Origin: Chromobacteriaceae bacterium
GTDB lineage: Bacteria; Pseudomonadota; Gammaproteobacteria; Burkholderiales; Aquaspirillaceae
Assembly (NCBI GenBank): GCA_030151505.1
Contig: JASLDQ010000321.1
Coordinates: forward strand, 1 to 7,402
Length of the DNA stretch: 7,402 bases
Direction: 5' to 3'
The notes beneath the pieces were generated by a model, which had not been told where the DNA came from, searched no databases, and saw only the letters and a list, made by a program, of their open reading frames with translations. A program made the translations under genes and the position numbers. How positions within the stretch are numbered: the first letter of the stretch is position 1; every line of letters begins with the position of its first letter. Of the stretch, positions 1 to 6,555 are shown piece by piece.

Positions 1-1727
1 TAGTTGACCGCCAGATCGATGATGGTCAGGTTGCGCAGGCCGAGAAAGTCGAACTTCACCAGCCCGACCTGCTCGACGTCGTCCTTGTCGTACTGGCTGA
101 CCGGGCTCGCGTCCTCGCCGCTGGCCAGGTACATCGGGCAGAAGTCGGTGATCTTGCCCGGCGCGATCAAGACGCCGCCGGCGTGCATGCCGATATTGCG
201 GGTCAGTCCCTCCAGCTTTTTCGCCAGCGCCCACAGTTCGCGCACTTCCTCCTCGTTTTCGACCCGCTCCTTCAGTGCCGGCTCCATCGCTACCGCGTCG
301 TCCAGCGAAAAGTGCTTGCCGGGGGCCGCCGGGATCATCTTCGAGAGGCCATCGCAGAACATGTAAGGCAGATCCAGCACGCGGCCGACGTCGCGCACCA
401 CCGCCTTGGAGGCCATGGTGCCGAAGGTGGCGATCTGGCTGACCGCGTCGGCGCCGTATTTCTCGCGCACGTATTCGATCACCCGCCAGCGGTTGTCCTG
501 GCAGAAGTCGATGTCGAAGTCGGGCATCGACACCCGTTCCGGGTTGAGGAAGCGCTCGAACAGCAGCGCGTAGGCGGTCGGGTCGATGTCGGTGATGCCG
601 AGGCTGTAGGCGACCAGGCTGCCGGCGCCCGAGCCCCGGCCCGGCCCCACCGGGCAGCCGTTGTGCTTGGCCCAGACGATGAAGTCGGCCACGATCAGGA
701 AGTAGCCGGGAAAGCCCATCTGCACGATGGTGTCGGTCTCGAACTTGAGCCGCTCCAGATAGCGCGGCCGCTCGGCATCGCGCTGGGCTTCGTCCGGGTA
801 GAGCTGCGCCAGTCGCACCTCCAGGCCTTCGCGGGCCTGGTGGATCAGGTAATCGTCCAGCGTCATGCCGGCCGGCGTGGGGAAGTCCGGCAGGTAGTTT
901 TTGCCAAGCTGGATGGTGACGTTGCAGCGGCGGGCGATTTCAACCGAGTTGGCCAGGGCTTCGGGGATGTCGGCGAACAGTTCGACCATCTCTTCGGTGG
1001 TCTTGAAATACTGCTCTTCGGTGAAGCGGCGCGGGCGGCGGGCGTCGCCGAGTATCTGGCCTTCGGCGATGCATACGCGTGCCTCGTGCGCCTTGAAGTC
1101 ATCGCGGTCGAGAAACTGGATCGGATGGGTGGCGACCACGGGCAGGGCGGTTTCGCCCGCCAGCCACAGGGTTCGCTCAAGGCAGGTTTCGATCTCGGCC
1201 TGTCCGGTGCGCTGGATTTCCAGATAGAAGCTGCCGGGGAAGAGCCGAGCCCAGTAGTCGGCATGGGCGCGGGCCAGGTCCAGATTGCCGCCCAGCAGCG
1301 CCTGGCCGACATCGCCCATGTGCGCGCCGGACAAGAGGATCAGGTTGGTGTTGTCGGCGTTTTCAAGCCAGGCGCGCTTGAGCTCGGCGCGGCCGCGGTA
1401 CTGGTTCTGGCGGTAGGCGTCGGTCAGCAGCTCGCACAGGCGGTGGTAGCCGTCGCGGTTCTTGGCGATCAGCAGCAGCCGGAAGGGCTGGTCGCGGTCG
1501 GCGTCGTTCTCCAGCCAGACGTCCACCCCGAAAACCGGTTTGACGCCCTTGCCTTGGCAGGTTTTGAAGAATTTGACCAGACCGAACAGGTTCATCAGGT
1601 CGGAAATGCCGAGCGCCGGCATGCGGTCGGCCGCGGCGCGCTTGACGGCGTCGTCCAGTCGCACGATGCCGTCGGTGACGGAAAATTCGGAATGCTGGCG
1701 GAGATGGATAAAGCGGGGGACGTTCAT
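1..1727 (-). CDS. dnaE: DNA polymerase III subunit alpha (DnaE), N-terminal 575 codons, cut by the left edge
   Basis: This is the catalytic subunit of the replicative polymerase, which extends DNA in the Pol III core. The frame opens at ATG 1727-1725 and stays open to the left edge, giving about half of a normal DnaE of roughly 1,150 residues. The PHP domain starts at once (H8-LRQ-HSEFS, residues 8-16). As in E. coli (HLRVHSDYS), the first metal-binding HxH is degenerate, so proofreading probably relies on a separate DnaQ subunit. The palm contains GPGRGSGAG (361-369), the catalytic pair D405 and D407 in PDFDIDF, and the third aspartate D560 in KFDFLGLR. These correspond to E. coli D401, D403 and D555. 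The start is forced, because an in-frame TAA lies four codons upstream with no other start between. No Shine-Dalgarno sequence is visible. The beta-clamp-binding C-terminus lies outside the window. Identity is certain. Confidence 0.98.
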   Translation of the reverse strand, partial: MNVPRFIHLRQHSEFSVTDGIVRLDDAVKRAAADRMPALGISDLMNLFGLVKFFKTCQGKGVKPVFGVDVWLENDADRDQPFRLLLIAKNRDGYHRLCELLTDAYRQNQYRGRAELKRAWLENADNTNLILLSGAHMGDVGQALLGGNLDLARAHADYWARLFPGSFYLEIQRTGQAEIETCLERTLWLAGETALPVVATHPIQFLDRDDFKAHEARVCIAEGQILGDARRPRRFTEEQYFKTTEEMVELFADIPEALANSVEIARRCNVTIQLGKNYLPDFPTPAGMTLDDYLIHQAREGLEVRLAQLYPDEAQRDAERPRYLERLKFETDTIVQMGFPGYFLIVADFIVWAKHNGCPVGPGRGSGAGSLVAYSLGITDIDPTAYALLFERFLNPERVSMPDFDIDFCQDNRWRVIEYVREKYGADAVSQIATFGTMASKAVVRDVGRVLDLPYMFCDGLSKMIPAAPGKHFSLDDAVAMEPALKERVENEEEVRELWALAKKLEGLTRNIGMHAGGVLIAPGKITDFCPMYLASGEDASPVSQYDKDDVEQVGLVKFDFLGLRNLTIIDLAVN

Positions 1728-1733
1728 CGGCGC

Positions 1734-1742
1734 ATTTTAACA
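1734..1742 (-). promoter_or_regulatory. Extended -10 promoter element directly before dnaE
   Basis: The minus strand reads TGTTAAAAT, which is TG-N plus the hexamer TAAAAT (1739-1734), five of six matches to TATAAT. No good -35 hexamer lies 16-18 bases upstream, as is usual for extended -10 promoters. A start point about seven bases downstream would fall on the A of the dnaE ATG at 1727. The element is read directly from sequence; its activity is inferred. Confidence 0.4.
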
Positions 1743-1751
1743 GAATGCGCC

Positions 1752-1779
1752 GCCGGCCCCGCAGGGCTTGCGGGCCGGC
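1752..1779 (-). repeat. GC-rich hairpin just upstream of dnaE
   Basis: GCCGGCCCCGCA (1752-1763) pairs with TGCGGGCCGGC (1769-1779), leaving one bulged C and a five-base loop. No T tract follows it on the minus strand (next bases GGCGCATTCTG), so it is not a classical intrinsic terminator. It sits about ten bases upstream of the putative dnaE -10 element and could block read-through from the hydroxylase gene or affect the dnaE promoter. Confidence 0.5.
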
Positions 1780-1995
1780 CTTCCGTCTTGTTGCGTCTTG
1801 CGGCGTGCCGGCCTTTTAACGCCGCCGGCTGGCCGGGGCCGGCGACGCGGATCACGCGCAGGCCATCAAGGCCGTTGTACGCATCGCGCAGTGGTTCTTT
1901 CGCTGCACGGCCGGCACAAAATGGCAAACCCGGTGCCGCATCCCACGGTCTCGCGACCAAGGGCCATTCACGCGGACGATGCATTCGACGGGGTG

Positions 1996-2029
1996 AAAAA
2001 TCATTTAAAACCAGCTGCTTGAAGGTTTT
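1996..2029 (-). terminator. Weak possible terminator after the PKHD hydroxylase gene
   Basis: On the minus strand AAAACC (2029-2024) can pair with GGTTTT (2012-2007) across an 11-base loop. AAATGA follows, then TTTTT (2000-1996). The stem is short and A/T-rich and the T run is six bases away, so it is a poor intrinsic terminator. Its place just after the stop codon is the main argument for it. Confidence 0.3.
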
Positions 2030-2037
2030 GATCCGCC

Positions 2038-2718
2038 TCAGGTCTCGGCCCATTGGCGCAGCAGGTTGTGATAGTGGCCGGTAAGGTTGACGACATCGCG
2101 GTTGTCGCCGACCTGTTGGCGCAACGACTGGATGGTCATGTCCAGATCGAACAGCATGCTGCGACGCCAGTCGTCGCGGACCATGCTCTGGCTCCACAGG
2201 AAGGAGCTGATGCGCGCGCCGCGCGTGACCGGCTCGACCCGGTGCAGGCTGGTGGACGGGTAGACGATGGCGTCGCCGGCCGGCAGCTTGACCTCGTGCT
2301 CGCCGTAGGTGTCCTCCACGATCAACTCGCCGCCGTCGTATTCGTCCGGGCTGGAAAAGAACACGGTGGTGGACACGTCGGTGCGCAGGAAACTGGCGCT
2401 GCCTTGCGCGCGGCGGATGGCGTTGTCGATGTGGTTGCCGTAGGTTTCGCCGTTCTCGTAGCGGTTGAAGAAGGGCGGCAGGATGCGCTGGGGCAGGGCG
2501 GCCGAGAAGAACAGCGGGTGGCGCATCAGCGCCTCGGTCACGATGGCGCGCAGGGTCTGCAGTTCCGGGGCCTCTTCGGGAATCTGGCGGTTGCGCTTGA
2601 TCTGCGCCGCCTGCAGGCCGGCGGTGGCGAGGCCGTCGGTCCACGGGGCCTGCGCGAGCAACTGCCGGCAGTGGGCGACCTGCTCCTGGCTCAGCAACTG
2701 CGGGATGTGCAGCATCAT
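2038..2718 (-). CDS. piuC: PKHD-type Fe(II)/2-oxoglutarate-dependent hydroxylase (PiuC/YbiX family)
   Basis: A cytoplasmic dioxygenase of 226 residues, matching the 225-227 usual for this family and nearly collinear with E. coli YbiX from the first residues (MMLHIP). The iron triad is H96-x-D98 (in GNHIDNA) and H159 ([11 protein letters not shown]), and R169 is placed to hold 2-oxoglutarate. Other family signatures are [12 protein letters not shown] (83-94), [12 protein letters not shown] (128-139) and the C-terminal YHNLLRQW. The start at 2718 is chosen because AAGGA lies eight bases upstream; an adjacent second ATG (2715-2713) would fit less well. The substrate of this family is not firmly known. 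Its gene regularly sits beside a Fiu/PiuA-type siderophore receptor, as here, which suggests a role in iron or catecholate handling. It lies 184 bases after the receptor stop, with a terminator-like hairpin between, so it may have its own promoter or depend on read-through. The symbol is by family only. Confidence 0.95.
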   Translation of the reverse strand: MMLHIPQLLSQEQVAHCRQLLAQAPWTDGLATAGLQAAQIKRNRQIPEEAPELQTLRAIVTEALMRHPLFFSAALPQRILPPFFNRYENGETYGNHIDNAIRRAQGSASFLRTDVSTTVFFSSPDEYDGGELIVEDTYGEHEVKLPAGDAIVYPSTSLHRVEPVTRGARISSFLWSQSMVRDDWRRSMLFDLDMTIQSLRQQVGDNRDVVNLTGHYHNLLRQWAET

Positions 2719-2726
2719 GATGTACG

Positions 2727-2731
2727 TCCTT
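2727..2731 (-). promoter_or_regulatory. Shine-Dalgarno sequence fixing the PKHD hydroxylase start
   Basis: AAGGA on the minus strand lies eight bases before the ATG at 2718 and eleven before the next ATG at 2715. This favours the first, giving the MMLHIP N-terminus seen in relatives. Confidence 0.75.
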
Positions 2732-2751
2732 GCGGAATGGGTATCGTAAAG

Positions 2752-2794
2752 CGCTTGCGCATCGGGCCGGTCAGGCGGGCCGGATGCGCAAGCG
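2752..2794 (-). repeat. Long perfect-stem hairpin before the PKHD hydroxylase gene
   Basis: CGCTTGCGCATC (2752-2763) is the exact reverse complement of GATGCGCAAGCG (2783-2794), a 12-bp stem whose 19-base interior can close further through GGCC-GGCC pairing. On the minus strand it is followed by only CTTTA, so as a terminator it is weak. It lies 33 bases before the hydroxylase start and would be part of any read-through transcript from the receptor gene. The right arm also takes part in an alternative smaller hairpin (2786-2802). Confidence 0.65.
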
Positions 2795-2815
2795 GATTGC
2801 GCGGGGGAATCAGGG

Positions 2816-2855
2816 AAAACCCCCGCCATTCCCATTGTGCATGGAAACGGCGGGG
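2816..2855 (-). terminator. Intrinsic terminator after the siderophore receptor gene
   Basis: On the minus strand CCCCGCC (2855-2849) pairs with GGCGGGG (2827-2821). The stem continues past one G-T wobble into seven more pairs around the loop GCACA. G and then TTTT (2819-2816) follow. It starts 47 bases after the receptor stop codon. The T tract is short, so termination may be partial and allow some transcription into the hydroxylase gene. Confidence 0.7.
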
Positions 2856-2902
2856 ATCGGTTTGATGCGGGCCAGGCCCGCGTCACGCGGCAAGCTAGTC
2901 GA

Positions 2903-5203
2903 TCAGAACTTGACGTTGGCGTTGAGCGTGACCTGCCGCGCCGAGGCCACCGACACCATGTGGGTGGTGTAGGCGCGGTCGTAGTAGACCTTGTCGAATA
3001 CATTCTGCACGTTCAGGCGCAGGCTGAGCGACTTGCTCACGTCATAGCTGGCCATGGCGTCGAAGCGCCAGTAGGCCGGGATCCACTTGGTATTGGTGGT
3101 GTTGCCGTACTGCTTGCCGACATAGTAGGCGCCGCCGCCGATCTTGAGCTTGGGCAGCAGCTCGTAGGTCGACCACAGGCTGAAGCTGTCGCGCGGGGTG
3201 TTGGGGAAACGCTTGCCCGAGGCGCTCTCGTTGTAGCTCCAAGTGATGCCGCGCACGCTCCAGTACGACGGGCCCGCATCCTTCAGCTCGCTGTCCATGA
3301 AGGTGTAGCTGGCGGTCACGTTCCACTTGGGCGTGATCGCGCCGGCCGCGCCCAGCTCGAAGCCGTTGATGACCTGCTTGCCGGCGGTGGCAAGGGTATT
3401 GGCGTCGAGGTTGATCTTGGCGTTGGTCTTCTCGATGTTGAACAGGGCCGCGCTCAGCGCCAGCTTGTTGTCGAGCACGTTCCACTTCGTGCCCAGCTCG
3501 ATGCTACGGACTTCTTCCGGCTCCAGATCCCTGTTGGTGGCGGAGAGGCCGTCCGCTCCGTCGCCGGTGGAGAGGCCGGACGGGTTGGCCGCGGTGGCGT
3601 AGTTGAGGTAGACGCTGCCGTTCTCCGCTGGCTTGAACACGATGCCGGCCTGATAGCTCCAGAAGTGGGCGCTGCTGTCCAGGTTGACGGTGGTCGGGGC
3701 GCTGCCGTCGGTGGAGTAGCCGCGCTGTTTGGTGTCGAACTTGTCGTAGCGCAGGCCGAGGTTGAGCAGCCATTGCGGGCTCAGGGTCAGCGTGTCGAAG
3801 GCATAGAGGCCGACCGTGTCGGTGGTGAGCTTGGCGCCCTGCGTGGCGCGGGTCACGGTGCCGGTCCACGGATCGTTCGGGTTCGGGTTCTGGATGTTGG
3901 CGTTCGAGGTGCCGGTGACGGTGTAGGCGCGCGTGTCGACCTCGTTGCGGCCGAACTCGATGCCGGTGGCGATGTTGTGCTTGATGGCGCCGGTCTCGAA
4001 GCTGCCGCGCAGGTCGGTGGCGTTCACGAAGGCGTCGCTGGCGGAGTTGCGGCTCTTCACGCTGCGCGGCAGGGTGGCGCTGCCGTTGACGATGTTGGCG
4101 CTGGAGTCGCCCGGATTGGTGGCGATGTAGTCGTTGCTCGACCGGGTGAAGCGGGTGGCGTTGCTCACGGTGAAGCGGTCGTTCAGGTCGTGTTCGAGCT
4201 TGATCGTGCCGCTGTCGACCTGGGTATCACGGAAGTCGCGAGCGGTCAGGCCGTAGAAATTGCTGCGGTTGACGCTTAGCGGGCCACCGTCGCCGTTGAG
4301 AGCGGCGTTGGGGTTGAGGGTCGGCGCCACGGTCGGCGGCTTGGTGGCGGTCGAGCCGCCGGTGCCGGCTGCCACCGTGGCGTACTTGGCGATTGGATTG
4401 TTGTACGGAATGCCGTAGTCGGGCATGCCCGAGGTCTGGAAATGATAGAAGTCGATGGTGGCGCGGGTGGCGGTGCCCAGGCCGAGGGCCAACGAGGCGG
4501 CGGCGCCCCAGTTCCTGTAGTCAACTTGATCGCGGCCGGGGACGTCGCCCTTGTGGCCCATCACGTTCAGGCGCAGGGCGGAGGTTTCGCCGAGCTGGCG
4601 GTTGATGTCGATGGCGGCGCGCTGGTAGTTGTCGGTGCCCAGCGTCAGGTCGGCTTCGCCGAAGTTGTCGAGTTTGGCCTGCTTGGTGGCGAGGTTGATG
4701 CTGCCGCCGACGGCACCGCCGCCGCTGAAGGCCGAATCGGCTCCCTTGACGACGTTGATGGCTTCGACCGCGAACATGTCGCGCGATTGCGAGCCCGGGT
4801 CGCGCAAGCCGTCGATGAAGGTGTTGGCCTGCGAGTCGAAGCCGCGGATGAACGGGCGGTCGCCTTCCGGATTGCCGCCTTCGCCCATGCCGAAGGTGAT
4901 GCCGGAGGTGGTGCGCAGCGCTTCCTTCAGCGTCGTGGCATTGGTTTCCTTGAGCACTTCCTTGGTGATGACGCTGACGGTTTTGGGCGTGTCGAGCAGC
5001 GGGGCGGTGTACTTGTCGGAAATGGCCTTGTCGGCCTTGTACGGCACGTTGGCAGTGGCGGCGTTGACGTCGACGGTCGGCAGGATCTGATCTTCGGCCA
5101 GCGCGGCAGCAGGTAGAGCGATGGCGAGAGCGGTGAGGGCTGCGGAGCCGGTCAGGCGGGGTTGCCGGTGGGTGACATGTTTGCGGCGGGAGATGTGGGC
5201 CAT
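2903..5203 (-). CDS. fiu: TonB-dependent catecholate siderophore receptor (Fiu/PiuA family)
   Basis: An outer-membrane receptor of 766 residues (E. coli Fiu is about 760) that imports ferric siderophores using energy from TonB-ExbBD. A signal peptide with basic residues and a hydrophobic core ends at ALA-ED (cleavage after A36). A TonB-box-like stretch (QILPTVDVN, 39-47) follows. The plug spans about 68-174, with DTPKTVSVI (71-79), RPFIRGF (116-122), FIDGLRD (129-135) and a KGADS...GGSINLATK segment (153-174). The rest is the 22-strand barrel, ending in the usual terminal phenylalanine (NANVKF). The ATG at 5203 has AGGA ten bases upstream, slightly long but acceptable. A strong Fur box lies upstream (5384-5398), a terminator follows, and the next gene is a PKHD hydroxylase, the fiu-ybiX / piuA-piuC arrangement. 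Receptors of this group can also admit siderophore-antibiotic conjugates. The exact ligand cannot be read from sequence; the symbol is by family. Confidence 0.96.
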   Translation of the reverse strand: MAHISRRKHVTHRQPRLTGSAALTALAIALPAAALAEDQILPTVDVNAATANVPYKADKAISDKYTAPLLDTPKTVSVITKEVLKETNATTLKEALRTTSGITFGMGEGGNPEGDRPFIRGFDSQANTFIDGLRDPGSQSRDMFAVEAINVVKGADSAFSGGGAVGGSINLATKQAKLDNFGEADLTLGTDNYQRAAIDINRQLGETSALRLNVMGHKGDVPGRDQVDYRNWGAAASLALGLGTATRATIDFYHFQTSGMPDYGIPYNNPIAKYATVAAGTGGSTATKPPTVAPTLNPNAALNGDGGPLSVNRSNFYGLTARDFRDTQVDSGTIKLEHDLNDRFTVSNATRFTRSSNDYIATNPGDSSANIVNGSATLPRSVKSRNSASDAFVNATDLRGSFETGAIKHNIATGIEFGRNEVDTRAYTVTGTSNANIQNPNPNDPWTGTVTRATQGAKLTTDTVGLYAFDTLTLSPQWLLNLGLRYDKFDTKQRGYSTDGSAPTTVNLDSSAHFWSYQAGIVFKPAENGSVYLNYATAANPSGLSTGDGADGLSATNRDLEPEEVRSIELGTKWNVLDNKLALSAALFNIEKTNAKINLDANTLATAGKQVINGFELGAAGAITPKWNVTASYTFMDSELKDAGPSYWSVRGITWSYNESASGKRFPNTPRDSFSLWSTYELLPKLKIGGGAYYVGKQYGNTTNTKWIPAYWRFDAMASYDVSKSLSLRLNVQNVFDKVYYDRAYTTHMVSVASARQVTLNANVKF

Positions 5204-5257
5204 GTGGGAGTTGTCCTGAGATTGTTGTTATGTGCTTGCTCGAGCCAATAGGCTTTT

Positions 5258-5307
5258 GTGGCTGGCTTCCCGCATGACGTCTGGGTGTCGTCTCCAGGTG
5301 GCTGGCT
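5258..5307. repeat. 10-base direct repeat in the receptor leader
   Basis: GTGGCTGGCT occurs at 5258-5267 and again at 5298-5307, exactly 40 bases apart, inside the presumed untranslated leader of the receptor mRNA. No function is evident and chance is possible. Confidence 0.4.
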
Positions 5308-5315
5308 ATCTTGTT

Positions 5316-5328
5316 GGGAATGATTCCC
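5316..5328. promoter_or_regulatory. Perfect palindrome in the receptor leader, possible weak second Fur site
   Basis: GGGAAT-G-ATTCCC is a perfect 6+1+6 palindrome. With its flanks it matches 9 of 14 fixed positions of the 7-1-7 Fur pattern TGATAATnATTATCA, keeping the central AATnATT but with G/C in the outer parts. It lies about 56 bases downstream of the main Fur box. It could be a secondary Fur site, a site for another dimeric regulator, or a small leader hairpin. Confidence 0.35.
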
Positions 5329-5383
5329 GATTGCGAACAGGGCGTGATGGTAATACGTCAAACCGGCAGCTGTAATTATTTAG

Positions 5384-5398
5384 TGAGAATTGTTATCA
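5384..5398. promoter_or_regulatory. Fur box controlling the siderophore receptor gene
   Basis: TGAGAAT-T-GTTATCA matches 12 of 14 fixed positions of the 7-1-7 Fur consensus TGATAATnATTATCA. It lies about 180 bases upstream of the receptor start and overlaps the proposed -10 hexamer, so iron-loaded Fur would block RNA polymerase. This fits the iron-uptake role of the downstream gene. Confidence 0.85.
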
Positions 5399-5424
5399 TT
5401 TGTTGCGGGTTTGCAACATATCAA
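5395..5424 (-). promoter_or_regulatory. Possible promoter of the receptor gene
   Basis: The minus strand has TTGATA (5424-5419, five of six to TTGACA) and AATGAT (5400-5395, four of six to TATAAT), 18 bases apart. The -10 falls inside the left half of the Fur box. Transcription would begin near 5388, giving a leader of about 185 bases. The -10 is weak and other placements are possible. Confidence 0.4.
5401..5418. repeat. Inverted repeat beside the Fur box
   Basis: TGTTGC (5401-5406) and GCAACA (5413-5418) form a perfect 6-base inverted repeat around GGGTTT. It abuts the Fur box, fills the spacer of the proposed receptor promoter, and lies 37 bases after the oxidase gene's stop codon. No T tract follows on either strand, so it is not an intrinsic terminator. 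A second regulator site is possible. Confidence 0.4.
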
Positions 5425-5454
5425 ACAGAACAGGTTTGCCGGGATTAGACGCCG

Positions 5455-6549
5455 TCAGAACAACACGTCGGGCGTGATGTCGGCCAAGGTGGCGCAGCCG
5501 CACAAAGCCATGGTGACTTCGAGTTCTTCCCGCAACAGCTTGACGACGTGGGCGGCCCCCAGTGGGCCGGCGGTGGCAAGGCCGTACAGATAGGGGCGGC
5601 CGAGCAGGACGGCTCGGGCGCCAAGTGCCAGTGCCTTGACGATGTCGCTGCCGCGACGGATGCCGCTGTCTAGCAGGAGAGTGAGGTCGCTGCCGACGGC
5701 ATCGGCGATGCGGGGCAAGGCGTCGAGGCTGGCGGGCAGGGTGTCGAGCGTGCGGCCGCCGTGGTTGGACACGACGAGGCCGTCCACACCCTGCCGTAGC
5801 GCTTCGCGGGCGTCGGCCGGGTGGGTGATGCCTTTGAGGATGAGGGGCAGGCGGGTCTGGGCGCGCAGCCAGGCGATGTCGTCCCAGGTGGCGGCCGTGG
5901 CGAGCAGCCCGTCGAATACCATGCTTTGCCCGGTGGCGAGCTGTGGCATCGGGGTCGCCGGCATGCGGTACAGGTTGGCCGGGGAAATGCCGGCCGGCAG
6001 GGTGAAGCCAGCCCGTTGTTCGCGGTTGCGCAGGCCCCAGACCGGTGCGTCCACGGTCACCACCAGAGCCCGGTAGCCGGCTGCTTCGGCCCGCTCGACC
6101 AGATGGCGGGTGAAGCCGCGATCCGGTTGGACGTAGAGCTGGAACCACAGCGGCGCCCGGCCGACGCCGGCGATGGCTTCCAGCGGGGTGCTGGCCAGCG
6201 TGCTGACCACCATCGCGGCTTCCACCACTTCGGCAGCCAGAGCAGTGGCCAGCTCGCCATCCGGATGGACCAGTTTCTGATGGGCGATCGGTGCCAGCAG
6301 AATAGGATGGGCATAGTCCTGCCCGAACAATTGGACACGGGTATGTCCGCCGCGCAGATCGCGCAGGACACGTCCGTTCAGCCGGTGGCGGTCGAAGGCG
6401 GCGCGGTTGTCGTTCAGGGTCAGTTCGTCGGCCACCCCGCCGGCGATGTAGGCCCAGGCATTGTCATCCAGGCGCTGGCGGGCGTAAGGCTCGTAGTCGG
6501 CGAGGGCGGCGATGTCGCGGGGGATGTGGTCGAGGCGGGGCGCTGGCAT
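5455..6549 (-). CDS. FMN-dependent alpha-hydroxy-acid oxidase/dehydrogenase (lactate or glycolate oxidase family)
   Basis: A soluble single-domain TIM-barrel flavoprotein of 364 residues that should oxidise an L-2-hydroxy acid to the 2-keto acid. All family active-site residues are present (spinach glycolate oxidase numbers in brackets): Y34 (24), Q137 and Y139 (127, 129), T165 and D167 (155, 157), R174 (164), K239 (230), the base H263 and R266 in SNHGGRTLD (254, 257). FMN-phosphate residues D294, R298 and GR 317-318 follow. L118 stands where glycolate oxidase has W108 and flavocytochrome b2 has L230, which leans toward lactate or larger substrates rather than glycolate (inference). I see no membrane loop as in E. 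coli LldD, so the electron acceptor may be oxygen or unknown. The ATG at 6549 fits relatives in length but has no clear Shine-Dalgarno sequence. The gene follows the PhaM-like gene by 83 bases and has its own palindromic promoter region. No lactate permease or regulator gene is adjacent. Confidence 0.93.
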   Translation of the reverse strand: MPAPRLDHIPRDIAALADYEPYARQRLDDNAWAYIAGGVADELTLNDNRAAFDRHRLNGRVLRDLRGGHTRVQLFGQDYAHPILLAPIAHQKLVHPDGELATALAAEVVEAAMVVSTLASTPLEAIAGVGRAPLWFQLYVQPDRGFTRHLVERAEAAGYRALVVTVDAPVWGLRNREQRAGFTLPAGISPANLYRMPATPMPQLATGQSMVFDGLLATAATWDDIAWLRAQTRLPLILKGITHPADAREALRQGVDGLVVSNHGGRTLDTLPASLDALPRIADAVGSDLTLLLDSGIRRGSDIVKALALGARAVLLGRPYLYGLATAGPLGAAHVVKLLREELEVTMALCGCATLADITPDVLF

Positions 6550-6555
6550 GTGGCA

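Larger units (their letters stand above)
1728..2037. other. 310-base gap between dnaE and the PKHD hydroxylase gene
   Basis: I find no gene I can support here. Going left from the hydroxylase stop, the gap holds an A/T-rich hairpin with a T5 run (1996-2029), a stretch without recognisable signals, a GC stem at 1823-1829 with 1838-1844, a stronger GC hairpin at 1752-1779, and the putative dnaE -10 element. A minus-strand frame of 86 codons (1984-1724) ends in a TGA that overlaps the dnaE ATG. It lacks a Shine-Dalgarno sequence, has about 64% GC at third positions by my count, and resembles no family I know, so I do not call it a gene. Confidence 0.6.

Noticed and set aside
1823..1844. CGCCGGC/GCCGGCG hairpin as an intrinsic terminator or small RNA
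   Set aside because: No T run on either side and GCCGGC words are common in this GC-rich sequence.
183..2084. Plus-strand open frame of 633 codons opposite dnaE
   Set aside because: It is antisense to an unmistakable dnaE, its product is a low-complexity Val/Gly/Ala/Asp/Arg-rich sequence typical of antisense GC-rich codons, and it runs past dnaE without any family match.
2053..2865. Plus-strand open frame of 270 codons opposite the PKHD hydroxylase
   Set aside because: Antisense shadow of a complete, family-length gene with all active-site residues.
2038..3003. Longer version of the PKHD hydroxylase starting inside the receptor gene
   Set aside because: The extra N-terminus would read through the receptor 3' end and the terminator. 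AAGGA and family length support the start at 2718.
2837..4279. Plus-strand open frame of 480 codons opposite the siderophore receptor
   Set aside because: Antisense shadow of the receptor; the product is a monotonous V/G/A/E/D-rich chain without domains.
5152..5361. Leader frame (TTG start, 69 codons) overlapping the receptor start
   Set aside because: No Shine-Dalgarno sequence, a rare start codon and an unconvincing product; its length is plausible by chance.
5451..5460. GCCGTCAGAA resembling the neisserial DNA uptake sequence GCCGTCTGAA
   Set aside because: One mismatch in the core, a single occurrence, and not part of a hairpin terminator; these elements are expected many times per genome in exact form.
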